A DNA stretch of 9,034 bases from Bacteroidota bacterium. Lineage in GTDB: Bacteria; Bacteroidota; Bacteroidia; Chitinophagales; UBA2359. The position numbers and the translations under genes were made by a program. This document shows, piece after piece, positions 1 to 6,706 of the stretch. The stretch is taken from positions 1-9,034 of the forward strand of contig JAHDCM010000129.1 of the NCBI GenBank assembly GCA_020629895.1. The letters are read 5' to 3'. The notes under the pieces were generated by a model, which worked only from the letters and a program-made list of their open reading frames with translations, did not search any database and was not told the origin of the DNA. Positions within the stretch are counted from its first letter, which is position 1. Every line of letters begins with the position of its first letter.

Positions 1-1
1 T

Positions 2-268
2 AACTACCGTGATAGAGATCGCGATGATCGAGGTGGTGATCGTAACTACCGTGATAGAGATCGCGATGATCGAGGCAGCGACCGTAACTACCGTGATAGA
101 GATCGTGATGACCGAGGCAGCGACCGTAACTACCGTGATAGAGATCGTGATGACCGAGGCAGCGACCGTAACTACCGTGATAGAGATCGCAACTATCGTG
201 ATCGCGATGATCGAGGTGGTGATCGCAACTATCGAGATCGAGATGATCGCAATTATCGCGATGACCGA
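2..268 (+). repeat. 42-bp in-frame tandem repeat inside rho
   Basis: A 42-bp unit begins with AACTACCGTGATAGAGATCG at 2, 44, 86 and 128, with a half copy at 170. The units at 86-127 and 128-169 are identical. After 190 the array decays into shorter pieces starting at 191, 227 and 251, always at an Asn-Tyr-Arg codon triplet. In the rho frame each unit reads NYRDRDRDDRGSDR or the GGDR variant. The protein segment is therefore built only from Asn, Tyr, Arg, Asp, Gly and Ser, alternates in charge, and should be disordered. The period is a multiple of three, so gain or loss of units would keep rho in frame. The array may extend left of the window. Confidence 0.95.
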
Positions 269-1420
269 AAAACGGAACAGGCAGAAGCAGATTTATTCAA
301 TATTGAAATAGATGGTGTAATTGCTGGAGAGGGGGTACTAGAAATGATGTCGGATGGCTATGGATTCTTACGTTCCTCAGATTATAACTATTTAACTTCT
401 CCTGATGATATTTATGTGTCTCCATCACAAATTAAATTATTTGGATTAAAAACAGGAGATACAGTTGTTGGTGCTATTCGCCCACCCAAAGATGGAGAAA
501 AGTACTTCGCCTTATTAAAAGTAGAGGGAATTAATGGTAAGTCACCAGAAGATGTACGTGATCGAGTGCCTTTCGATTACTTAACTCCTCTTTTTCCTGA
601 AGAAAAGTTTAACCTTTCAATGGAAGGAAACCTTTCAACTCGATGTATTGACTTGTTTACACCTATCGGAAAAGGGCAACGTGGACTGATTGTCGCACAG
701 CCTAAAACAGGTAAAACATTTTTGTTGAAAGATATTGCAAATGCAATTGCTAAAAATCACCCAGAAGCGTATTTGATCATTTTACTGATTGATGAGCGTC
801 CTGAAGAGGTAACAGATATGCAGCGTAGTGTAAGAGCTGAAGTTGTTGCGTCTACTTTCGATGAACCTGCTGATCGTCATGTGAAAGTGTCCAATATTAT
901 TTTGCAAAAAGCAAAGCGAATGGTAGAATGTGGACATGATGTCGTGATTCTATTAGATTCAATAACGCGTTTAGCACGAGCGCACAATACCATTGCACCA
1001 GCATCTGGTAAAGTGTTGTCTGGAGGGGTAGAAGCAAATGCACTACATAAACCAAAAAAGTTTTTTGGTGCGGCTCGTAATATCGAAAATGGAGGATCAT
1101 TGACCATCCTAGCAACAGCCTTAATTGATACTGGCTCAAGAATGGATGAGGTGATTTTTGAAGAGTTTAAAGGTACAGGTAATATGGAATTACAACTAGA
1201 TCGCAAATTGGCGAATCGTCGTATATTCCCTGCTATTGACCTGATGAACTCTAGTACACGTCGAGAAGAATTACTCCTAGATAAAGATGTCTTACAACGA
1301 ATGTTTATCTTACGAAAGCACTTAGCGGATATGACAACGGAAGAAGCTATGAACTTCCTAAAACAACACATGCAAGGTACACGTACTAATGAAGAGTTTT
1401 TAATTTCTATGAATGGATAA
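2..1420 (+). CDS. rho: Transcription termination factor Rho (5' truncated by window edge)
   Basis: Rho is a ring-shaped hexameric RNA helicase that binds nascent RNA and terminates transcription by ATP-driven translocation. The frame is open from base 2 to a TAA at 1418-1420, giving 472 residues, so the gene starts before the window. It must not be started at the internal ATG at 344, because conserved Rho sequence precedes it. In order: an Arg/Asp-rich low-complexity insertion (about bases 2-268); the RNA-binding fold with the RNP1-like DGYGFLR (about 350-370); Walker A PKTGKT (701-718); Walker B VVILLD ending at Asp 956-958, then SITRLARA; and the Q/R-loop region with SGGVEANALHKPKKFFGAARNIE, written here only as a landmark (about 1019-1090), and GTGNMELQLDR. 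All key ATPase motifs look intact. The extreme N-terminus common in this family lies outside the window. Downstream come a hairpin and the rpmH promoter. Identity is very secure; the true start is unseen. Confidence 0.97.
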   Translation, partial: NYRDRDRDDRGGDRNYRDRDRDDRGSDRNYRDRDRDDRGSDRNYRDRDRDDRGSDRNYRDRDRNYRDRDDRGGDRNYRDRDDRNYRDDRKTEQAEADLFNIEIDGVIAGEGVLEMMSDGYGFLRSSDYNYLTSPDDIYVSPSQIKLFGLKTGDTVVGAIRPPKDGEKYFALLKVEGINGKSPEDVRDRVPFDYLTPLFPEEKFNLSMEGNLSTRCIDLFTPIGKGQRGLIVAQPKTGKTFLLKDIANAIAKNHPEAYLIILLIDERPEEVTDMQRSVRAEVVASTFDEPADRHVKVSNIILQKAKRMVECGHDVVILLDSITRLARAHNTIAPASGKVLSGGVEANALHKPKKFFGAARNIENGGSLTILATALIDTGSRMDEVIFEEFKGTGNMELQLDRKLANRRIFPAIDLMNSSTRREELLLDKDVLQRMFILRKHLADMTTEEAMNFLKQHMQGTRTNEEFLISMNG

Positions 1421-1435
1421 AGGAGTAGCTTAGAA

Positions 1436-1483
1436 GAAGATGAAAGAAGTTGTCGATAAAAAAATCGTATCACTTTCATTTTT
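1436..1483 (+). terminator. Hairpin after rho, possible terminator
   Basis: ATGAAAG (1440-1446) pairs perfectly with CTTTCAT (1473-1479). With two G-U pairs the stem extends to 1436-1483. A small nested CGAT/ATCG hairpin (1454-1457 with 1464-1467) sits in the loop, and a run of T ends the structure. It lies 15 nt after the rho stop. The T run is part of the stem and the stem is AT-rich, so termination is only possible, not shown. Its 3' arm overlaps the likely -33 box of rpmH. Confidence 0.4.
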
Positions 1484-1504
1484 GATAGATAAATGCTACC
1501 TTTG
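1474..1504 (+). promoter_or_regulatory. Bacteroidota-type promoter for rpmH
   Basis: TACCTTTG at 1497-1504 matches the Bacteroidota -7 consensus TAnnTTTG exactly. TTTC at 1474-1477, 19 nt upstream, fits the -33 TTTG box with one mismatch. Transcription would start near 1510, giving a leader of under 20 nt before the rpmH ATG at 1527. This suggests rpmH-rnpA-yidD is transcribed separately from rho. Confidence 0.7.
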
Positions 1505-1526
1505 TGCGCTCTAAAATGATACAAAA

Positions 1527-1682
1527 ATGAAAAGGACATTTCAACCATCAAGACGAAAAAGAAAGAATAAACACGGATTTCGTGAACGTATGAGTTCTAA
1601 AAGCGGAAGAAAGGTGTTAGCCAGAAGACGTGCTAAAGGACGTGCTAAGTTGTCCGTCTCTGACGAAAGCCGAAATAAGTAA
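1527..1682 (+). CDS. rpmH: 50S ribosomal protein L34
   Basis: This 51-residue, very basic protein starts MKRTFQPSRRKRKNKHGFR and carries the L34 signature (K-R-T-[YF]-Q-P-S, then HGFR.RM.S..GR.VL..RR.KGR..L). L34 is a small protein of the large ribosomal subunit that binds 23S rRNA. The length fits the family, with a slightly long C-terminal tail (SVSDESRNK). The ATG at 1527 is fixed by the conserved N-terminus. The upstream sequence is A-rich with no Shine-Dalgarno motif, as is usual in Bacteroidota. It has its own promoter, and rnpA follows 76 nt later, the conserved bacterial order. Confidence 0.97.
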   Translation: MKRTFQPSRRKRKNKHGFRERMSSKSGRKVLARRRAKGRAKLSVSDESRNK

Positions 1683-1697
1683 TAGACAAGATAATCT

Positions 1698-1731
1698 ATT
1701 GGAGGTAAGTTTTTACTACAATACCTCTAAT
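1698..1731 (+). promoter_or_regulatory. 10-bp hairpin between rpmH and rnpA
   Basis: ATTGGAGGTA (1698-1707) pairs with TACCTCTAAT (1722-1731) along 10 bp with one G-U pair, leaving a 14-nt loop. No U tract follows, so it is not a standard terminator. The 5' arm contains the only good GGAGG seen between these genes, but it is about 50 nt before the rnpA ATG, too far to act as its ribosome binding site. It could stabilise the rpmH mRNA, mark a processing site, or damp read-through into rnpA. Confidence 0.5.
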
Positions 1732-1758
1732 GGGTGTTCTATAATTGCCTAGATACTT

Positions 1759-2175
1759 ATGCTAGGACCTAAAAAAGATGTCTCTTTTAAAAAGAAAGAG
1801 CATCTAAAAAGTCAAAAAATTATATCCTCTCTTTTTACGAATGGACAATCAAAAGTGATTTTTCCATATCGAATTGTTTGGAGGACGTGCGAGCTGCCAC
1901 AGCCCGTTCCTGTACAAGTTGCGTTCTCCGTTCCTACGCGCTATTTTCAAACTGCAGTAGATCGCAATCGAATCAAACGACAAATGCGAGAGACTTACCG
2001 CGCGCATAAGCACCAGTTACTGGATAATATGTCGAATACCGATCAGCAATTAGCAGTAATGATTGTGTTTATAGCAAAAAATAAACGCCCCTTCTCTTTG
2101 ATACAATCAAAAATGATTCATTGTATCCGATTTTTATCCAACACGTATACAAACCCTCATGAAGAAAATTTATGA
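1759..2175 (+). CDS. rnpA: Ribonuclease P protein component
   Basis: This is the protein subunit of RNase P, which works with the catalytic RNA (rnpB, not in this window) to remove 5' leaders from tRNA precursors. The 138-residue product shows the family pattern: an N-terminal F-K-K-K-E-H-L-K...LF..G segment (residues 10-30), a central beta strand VQVAFSVPTRYF (52-63), and the diagnostic RNR motif AVDRNRIKRQMRE (66-78), whose Arg and Asn residues contact the RNA. The length is typical. The ATG at 1759 places the conserved N-terminal segment correctly, and no ribosome binding site is visible. It lies 76 nt after rpmH, and its last 17 nt overlap yidD, which points to co-transcription and translational coupling. 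Confidence 0.95.
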   Translation: MLGPKKDVSFKKKEHLKSQKIISSLFTNGQSKVIFPYRIVWRTCELPQPVPVQVAFSVPTRYFQTAVDRNRIKRQMRETYRAHKHQLLDNMSNTDQQLAVMIVFIAKNKRPFSLIQSKMIHCIRFLSNTYTNPHEENL

Positions 2176-2401
2176 GTACTTTAGTTGGCCATTCAAGCGT
2201 TTATTGATATTATGTATTCGTTTTTATCAAATTGCGATCTCTCCATTCCTTCCCCCCTCATGTAGATACACTCCAACTTGTTCCCAGTATGCTATCGAAG
2301 CTATTCAAAAACATGGTTTGCTGAAAGGAACCTTTCTAGCGACCAAACGCATTTTATCTTGCCATCCCTGGGGTGGTAGTGGGCATGACCCAGTGCCATA
2401 A
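2159..2401 (+). CDS. yidD: Membrane protein insertion efficiency factor YidD
   Basis: This is a small membrane-associated protein of 80 residues, a normal length for the family. The family aids insertion of inner-membrane proteins alongside YidC. An amphipathic or hydrophobic N-terminal helix (about residues 10-30) precedes the family core: S-C-R-Y-T-P-T-C-S-Q-Y (34-44, Cys35 and Cys41), then C-H-P-W-G-G-S-G-H-D-P-V (68-79). The ATG at 2159 lies inside the 3' end of rnpA in another frame, so translation is probably coupled. In many bacteria yidC comes next; here a leader and two S41 proteases follow, so yidC must be elsewhere. Confidence 0.96.
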   Translation: MKKIYEYFSWPFKRLLILCIRFYQIAISPFLPPSCRYTPTCSQYAIEAIQKHGLLKGTFLATKRILSCHPWGGSGHDPVP

Positions 2402-2412
2402 ACAAACCACAA

Positions 2413-2456
2413 CAAAAAAACGTTCTAACTTAAAGAACTGTGAACTTGTTTTTTTG
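2413..2456 (+). terminator. Likely terminator after yidD
   Basis: CAAAAAAAC (2413-2421) pairs perfectly with GTTTTTTTG (2448-2456). A second stem, GTTCT (2422-2426) with AGAAC (2434-2438), stacks directly on it. The structure begins 12 nt after the yidD stop and contains a seven-T run on the + strand and a seven-A run at its other end, so it could work in both directions. The outer stem is nearly all A-T, which weakens the call. Confidence 0.55.
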
Positions 2457-2499
2457 ATGCTGACGAAGTTACTTTTTTCGTGACATATCTAGGTTTTTG

Positions 2500-2524
2500 T
2501 TCGTCAAAACGTTGTTTTGTCGAA
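2500..2524. repeat. Compact inverted repeat upstream of the S41 protease genes
   Basis: TTCGTCAAAAC (2500-2510) and GTTTTGTCGAA (2514-2524) form an 11-position stem with a single T-T mismatch and a 3-nt loop (GTT). It lies just before an exact TAnnTTTG motif (2529-2536). It may be an operator, a cruciform, or part of the terminator region after yidD; the sequence alone cannot decide. Confidence 0.6.
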
Positions 2525-2528
2525 AAAA

Positions 2529-2536
2529 TATATTTG
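2529..2536 (+). promoter_or_regulatory. Possible -7 box for the S41 protease operon
   Basis: TATATTTG matches TAnnTTTG exactly and lies about 150 nt before the first protease gene. No TTTG sits at the usual 19-21 nt upstream; the nearest are at 2496-2499 and 2516-2519. A looser alternative is TTTG at 2569-2572 with TACAATTTG at 2594-2602. The region 2402-2683 has no other gene; it is AT-rich and rich in hairpins, including an A/T hairpin at 2545-2562. Confidence 0.35.
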
Positions 2537-2683
2537 AAATAATGCTTTTTTGTCAAAAAAAGATAATATTTGCTCTGCTGACATAGCAAGGCATACAATT
2601 TGTTCGCTTATTTAATACGAAAAGGTTGTTATTCTTTTCTTTTTTATTCTATACTCAAACAACCAACATAAATTTATCTATTG

Positions 2684-4315
2684 ATGCGTAGGTATTCCAT
2701 CCTTGTGGCCCTAACGGCTATTACCTTTTTTAGTTTTATCTTACCAACAAATAATTTTGAGTTAGTTAAAAACTTAGAATTGTACACCAATATTTTTCGA
2801 GAACTGAATACCTATTATGTGGATGAAATTCAGCCCGAAAAGCTAACCCAGACAGCCATCAATGGGATGCTTAAATCACTTGATCCATATTCTTCTTATA
2901 TCCCTGAAGAAAATCTTTCGGGTTATCAATTACAAACAACAGGTAAGTATGGAGGGATAGGAGCAACTATCCGTCCTAAAGGAGATTATGTAATTATCGC
3001 AGAACCTTATGAAGGCTTTCCCGCAGAAAAAGCAGGCTTACGAGCAGGAGATAAAATTTTAACCATTGATGGAAAGTCAGCAAAAAATCTTAATACCGCA
3101 GGAATTAGTAAATTATTAAAAGGAGCACCTAATACGAAAGTGGTGCTTGAAATAGAACGTATTGGTGAAGAAGCAATTCTAACTAAAACATTTGAACGAG
3201 AAGAAATTAAAATAAAAAGTGTTCCTTATAGTGGAATGCTAGATCATAACACAGGCTATATCCGCTTAGGAGGATTTACAGAAAAGAGTTTTCAAGAGGT
3301 AGCCCTAGAGCTAAATCGTCTAAAACAAGAACACGAAATAACTTCCCTGATACTGGATTTAAGAGGAAATCCTGGAGGATTGTTAAGTGAAGCCATTGAT
3401 GTTGCAGGTGTCTTTTTACCCAAATCAACGAGTATCGTAAACACGAAAAGCAAAGAAGCGAAATGGGACAAAATGTACCGAACAGGTGAACTACCAGTAG
3501 ATGTAGATATACCTTTAGCAGTATTAATTGATAGAGGTTCGGCGTCTGCTTCCGAAATTGTAGCAGGAGTTATGCAAGACCTTGATCGTGGAATAGTAAT
3601 AGGAAATAGAAGTTATGGAAAAGGATTAGTACAAACAACTAAAAATGTGGGCTACAATTCCAAGCTAAAACTCACAACCGCCAAGTATTATCTCCCTAGC
3701 GGACGTTGTATCCAAGCAGTTGATTATTCAGGAGGATATAACGATAATCTCGAAAAAATTCCAGATTCATTACGAACGGCTTTTTATACAACCAAAGGAC
3801 GAAAGGTTTTTGATGCAGGAGGTATTGACCCAGATGTAGAAATAAAAGAAGAACAATATAGTAATATCGCGTATAGCCTTATCCGAAAAGATCTAATCTT
3901 TAATTACGCAACACAATATCGTAATCAACATGCCGCTATTCCTACACCAGAAGAATTTGAATTTAGTGACGCTGATTTTGACGCATTTGTTAAGTTCTTA
4001 AAAGGTAAAGAGTATGACTATGAAACGGAAAGCGACCGTTTATTAAAAACATTGGAGGAAACAATTACAGAAGAGAAATATGATGCTACTGTAAAAGCCG
4101 AGTTAGAAGCACTAAAAACACAAATCCAACACGATAAGCAAAAAGATTTAATAAAGTTTAAAGAAGAAATTAAAAATGCGTTAGAGTACGAGATCGCTGC
4201 TCGTTATTTCTATCAGAAAGGAAGAATCCAAGAAGGGCTCGAAGACGATAAAGTTATTGTAGAGGCACTCAAGGTATTGGACACGGACGAATATAAAAAA
4301 CTGCTAAAAAAGTAA
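2684..4315 (+). CDS. ctpA: S41 family C-terminal processing peptidase (first of tandem pair)
   Basis: This is a periplasmic serine protease of the Ctp/Tsp type, which trims or degrades envelope proteins from their C-termini. The 543 residues start at ATG 2684; a TTG directly before it is possible but less likely. An N-terminal hydrophobic anchor or signal (residues 4-20, SILVALTAITFFSFIL) is followed by the conserved LDPYSSYI (66-73) and a PDZ domain (about 86-165) that carries GIGA and an AGLRAGDKILTIDG motif. The S41 catalytic core has Ser288 in GSASASE, Lys313 in YGKGLVQ and Gln317, all intact. A charged helical C-terminal domain follows (about 400-543). Hairpins and a possible promoter lie upstream; the paralogous gene begins 62 nt downstream, probably in the same operon. 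Substrates cannot be predicted. Confidence 0.95.
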   Translation: MRRYSILVALTAITFFSFILPTNNFELVKNLELYTNIFRELNTYYVDEIQPEKLTQTAINGMLKSLDPYSSYIPEENLSGYQLQTTGKYGGIGATIRPKGDYVIIAEPYEGFPAEKAGLRAGDKILTIDGKSAKNLNTAGISKLLKGAPNTKVVLEIERIGEEAILTKTFEREEIKIKSVPYSGMLDHNTGYIRLGGFTEKSFQEVALELNRLKQEHEITSLILDLRGNPGGLLSEAIDVAGVFLPKSTSIVNTKSKEAKWDKMYRTGELPVDVDIPLAVLIDRGSASASEIVAGVMQDLDRGIVIGNRSYGKGLVQTTKNVGYNSKLKLTTAKYYLPSGRCIQAVDYSGGYNDNLEKIPDSLRTAFYTTKGRKVFDAGGIDPDVEIKEEQYSNIAYSLIRKDLIFNYATQYRNQHAAIPTPEEFEFSDADFDAFVKFLKGKEYDYETESDRLLKTLEETITEEKYDATVKAELEALKTQIQHDKQKDLIKFKEEIKNALEYEIAARYFYQKGRIQEGLEDDKVIVEALKVLDTDEYKKLLKK

Positions 4316-4377
4316 GTATTGCTATTCGTAATTAGTTAATTTTTTCTTTTACCCATCTTTTTAATGATCCCGCATTT

Positions 4378-6051
4378 ATGAAATCAACCAAGAAATATAC
4401 CTTTATCAGTGTGTTGTTACTTAGTATAACAACGCTTGGACTCTTTGCCTTCTCCTTCTCAGATGATAGTCGATTCTTTGCTATTGTCAAAAACTTAGAG
4501 TTATACGAAAGCCTATATCGCGAAGTACATAAAAGTTATGTAGACGATGTAGAACCCGCCAAATTGATGCGCTCAGGCATCGACTCTATGTTAAAGTCAT
4601 TAGACCCATATACCAACTATATTTCAGAAGGGCAAATTGAAGGGTATCGCATGCAACAAGGAGGGGGAGCAGGTAATATTGGAGCAGGTTTGGTAAAGAA
4701 AAAAGGAGACCCCTATGTCACGATCTCTCAACTAGATGAAGGCACACCTGCTTTTGAAGCAGGAATGATGGTTGGAGACCGAATCATGACGATTAACGGA
4801 GCAACCGCCAAAAATCGTTCGGTAGATGATGTGCAAAAAGTATTAGTTGGAGAACCAGGCTCAGAAGTAATCATTACCTATGAACGACTAGGTAAGTCTA
4901 GCCCACAAACCGCTAAGGTCGTGCGAAAGAAAAATATAAAGAGCAGTATCCCATATTTTGGAATGGTAGATGAAAAAACAGCCTATGTAAAACTGCGAAC
5001 CTTTATTAAAAGAGGATGCACACAAGAGGTAAAGGCAGCTATTGAAAAATTGAAAAATGACAATGAAGTCGAATCAATTATTATTGATTTGCGACATAAT
5101 GGAGGGGGCTTACTAGGAGAGGCAGTAAATATGGTCAACCTATTTGTTGAACAAGGAGAAATGGTGGTCAGTACCAAAGGAAAAGTGGCCGACTGGCAAA
5201 AAGAATATAAAACACCTAATGCAGCCTTTAATACAGAAATTCCATTAGTAGTATTAACCGATGGGCGTTCTGCTTCGGCTTCCGAAATTTTTGCAGGGTG
5301 CATGCAAGATCATGACCGTGGGGTGGTAATAGGACAACGAACTTTTGGTAAAGGACTGGTACAGCAAACACGGGACATTGGATATAATTCAAAGTTAAAA
5401 CTAACCGTTGCCAAATACTATCTCCCAAGTGGTAGATGTGTACAAGCAATTGACTATTCTGGTAGATACAAAGATGGAGCAATTAAAGTACCTGATTCTT
5501 TGAGAACCAAATTCTATTCGAAAAATAAACGCCTCATGTACGATGGGGGAGGAGTAGACCCCGATATCGCAATGGAAAAAAAGGAATATGCACGTATTAC
5601 CCAAAGCTTACTAAAAGAACAGCTAATCTTAGATTTTGTAAGCGACTATCGTAGAAGAAATGAAGAAATTGCTCCTGCTGATACATTTGAAGTATCAGAG
5701 GCACTTTATGAACAGTTTGTAGCTTATGTCAATGAACATAGCTACGCTTATGATAGCAAAACAGAAGAACTGATTGAAAAACTAAAAAAAAGTACCAGTA
5801 AAGAGAAGTATGATGCAAGTGTTAAGCAAAACTTAGAGCAAATTGCAGCCAAAGTAAAACAAGCAAAAACATCAGATATTTATCGTTTTAAAGATGAAAT
5901 TGCTCAATTGCTCAAAGAAGAGATTATTGGACGTTATTATTACGAAAAAGGGAAGGTACAAGCCAGCCTAGATAGTGATCCTATAGTACAAGAAGCCTTG
6001 TCATTATTTGAAGACAAAACGCGTTATAAACAAATATTAGAAGGAAACTAG
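4378..6051 (+). CDS. ctpA: S41 family C-terminal processing peptidase (second of tandem pair)
   Basis: This 557-residue paralogue of the preceding gene has the same layout and is clearly diverged from it. A Lys-rich N-tip and hydrophobic segment (residues 8-27) form a signal or anchor. Then come VKNLELYESLYREV, LDPYTNYI (75-82), and a PDZ domain (about 95-175) with a Gly-rich QQGGGAGNIGAG entry and AGMMVGDRIMTING. The catalytic residues are Ser300 in RSASASE, Lys325 in FGKGLVQ and Gln329. The C-terminal helical domain aligns with that of its neighbour around the KYDA.VK and FK.EI motifs. Both copies keep the catalytic residues, so this is not decay of a spare copy; they may divide substrates or form mixed assemblies (inference). 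The 62-nt spacer shows no terminator, so read-through from the first gene is likely. The shared symbol marks the family only. Confidence 0.95.
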   Translation: MKSTKKYTFISVLLLSITTLGLFAFSFSDDSRFFAIVKNLELYESLYREVHKSYVDDVEPAKLMRSGIDSMLKSLDPYTNYISEGQIEGYRMQQGGGAGNIGAGLVKKKGDPYVTISQLDEGTPAFEAGMMVGDRIMTINGATAKNRSVDDVQKVLVGEPGSEVIITYERLGKSSPQTAKVVRKKNIKSSIPYFGMVDEKTAYVKLRTFIKRGCTQEVKAAIEKLKNDNEVESIIIDLRHNGGGLLGEAVNMVNLFVEQGEMVVSTKGKVADWQKEYKTPNAAFNTEIPLVVLTDGRSASASEIFAGCMQDHDRGVVIGQRTFGKGLVQQTRDIGYNSKLKLTVAKYYLPSGRCVQAIDYSGRYKDGAIKVPDSLRTKFYSKNKRLMYDGGGVDPDIAMEKKEYARITQSLLKEQLILDFVSDYRRRNEEIAPADTFEVSEALYEQFVAYVNEHSYAYDSKTEELIEKLKKSTSKEKYDASVKQNLEQIAAKVKQAKTSDIYRFKDEIAQLLKEEIIGRYYYEKGKVQASLDSDPIVQEALSLFEDKTRYKQILEGN

Positions 6052-6115
6052 TATGTTGTTGATAATCTAAGGCAAATAAAAAAAATCCGCGGGTTCAGCT
6101 TCAAATTATTTTTTT

Positions 6116-6172
6116 GGCTAGTCAAGGCGTAAAACGTAGACACCTATAGCCAAGCCAACAGATGCGAGGCTT
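6116..6172. repeat. Two abutting hairpins in a GC-richer block
   Basis: Hairpin 1 pairs GGCTA (6116-6120) with TAGCC (6147-6151), AGG (6125-6127) with CCT (6143-6145), and CGT (6128-6130) with ACG (6134-6136). Hairpin 2 starts at the next base and pairs AAGCC (6152-6156) with GGCTT (6168-6172). The block is less AT-rich than its surroundings. It resembles an interspersed palindromic repeat or a small structured RNA; which one cannot be told from a single copy. Confidence 0.5.
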
Positions 6173-6301
6173 TACAAGGGCAGCACTAACGAAAAAAGAT
6201 TTAAAGCAACCCAGTATTTTAATGTTGACACTGTACTAGTATTGAAAGGGCTTATTAGGTAATTTTTTAAGTTGTTTTGTAAATATACTGTAATATTGCT
6301 A

Positions 6302-6340
6302 TTTGTTGTGAAATTTTAATGCCGAATAATTGTATCTTTG
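6302..6340 (+). promoter_or_regulatory. Promoter motif facing tsaB at long range
   Basis: TATCTTTG (6333-6340) is an exact TAnnTTTG -7 box. The upstream TTTGTTG (6302-6308) supplies a -33-like box, but the spacing (about 24-27 nt) is longer than the usual 19-21. A transcript would start near 6346, about 360 nt before the tsaB start, implying a long leader or a separate RNA. Confidence 0.45.
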
Positions 6341-6661
6341 AATTACAATAAATAATTAGGTGTTTAATACATTCTTTTTTTAATCATTCCTCGCATTTTA
6401 ATAAAAAAAACTATACCTATAAACATAACAATTTTTTGACCGTGATATGCAATAAGTATTAATATAGCATGTTTTATGCTTGTTAAAAAGCTCTGTATGA
6501 TTATAATAACACTAATCAAAAAAAAGTTATTAAATTAAAGTGACCTCTAAGTATTAGAGCGTCTTAATCTAGGTTTTGTATTTTTTTATTATGTATAAAA
6601 AAATTGACCGCTTCGTTTGTGAGTATATAGTGTTGTGGTTTTGTACGTAATTAATCAATGG

Positions 6662-6683
6662 TAAAATCTAATTTCGGATTTTA
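6662..6683 (+). promoter_or_regulatory. Hairpin just before tsaB start
   Basis: TAAAATC (6662-6668) pairs perfectly with GATTTTA (6677-6683) around an 8-nt loop. The loop, TAATTTCG (6669-6676), differs from TAnnTTTG by one base, so this may instead be a closer tsaB promoter. Whether it acts in DNA or RNA is unknown. Confidence 0.3.
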
Positions 6684-6706
6684 AAAATGTATGGATAGTA
6701 TTTTTT

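Larger units (their letters stand above)
6052..6706 (+). other. Long noncoding stretch between S41 pair and tsaB
   Basis: No credible protein gene is visible in these 655 nt. The stretch holds, in order: a loose A-tract/T-tract pairing (6078-6085 with 6109-6115) that might end the protease transcript; a GC-richer block of two abutting hairpins (6116-6172); an exact TAnnTTTG motif (6333-6340); and very AT-rich sequence with small hairpins. These are AGCAT/ATGCT at 6466-6480, TAATAAC/GTTATTA at 6504-6532, CTCTAA/TTAGAG at 6545-6559 and TAAAATC/GATTTTA at 6662-6683. It could be a long tsaB leader, contain a small RNA, or be spacer plus a decayed repeat. No known riboswitch or RNA family was recognised. 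Confidence 0.6.

Noticed and set aside
2..268. CRISPR-like array in the 42-bp repeats
   Set aside because: There are no unique spacers between units; the repeats abut, are in frame with rho, and encode a low-complexity protein tract.
9..311. Open frame of 100 codons giving an Ile/Val/Thr/Glu-rich repeat protein
   Set aside because: It is the shadow of the rho repeat in another frame. The rho frame (codons starting at base 2) is open throughout and joins directly to conserved Rho sequence, and this frame ends before any recognisable domain.
877..1551. Long minus-strand open frame of 224 codons
   Set aside because: It lies antisense to the conserved ATPase domain of rho and the promoter of rpmH, with no recognisable domain and no promoter or start context.
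1527..2683. Replication origin near rpmH-rnpA
   Set aside because: No cluster of DnaA boxes (TTATCCACA-like) or dnaA/dnaN gene was seen; only a weak partial match occurs inside rnpA.
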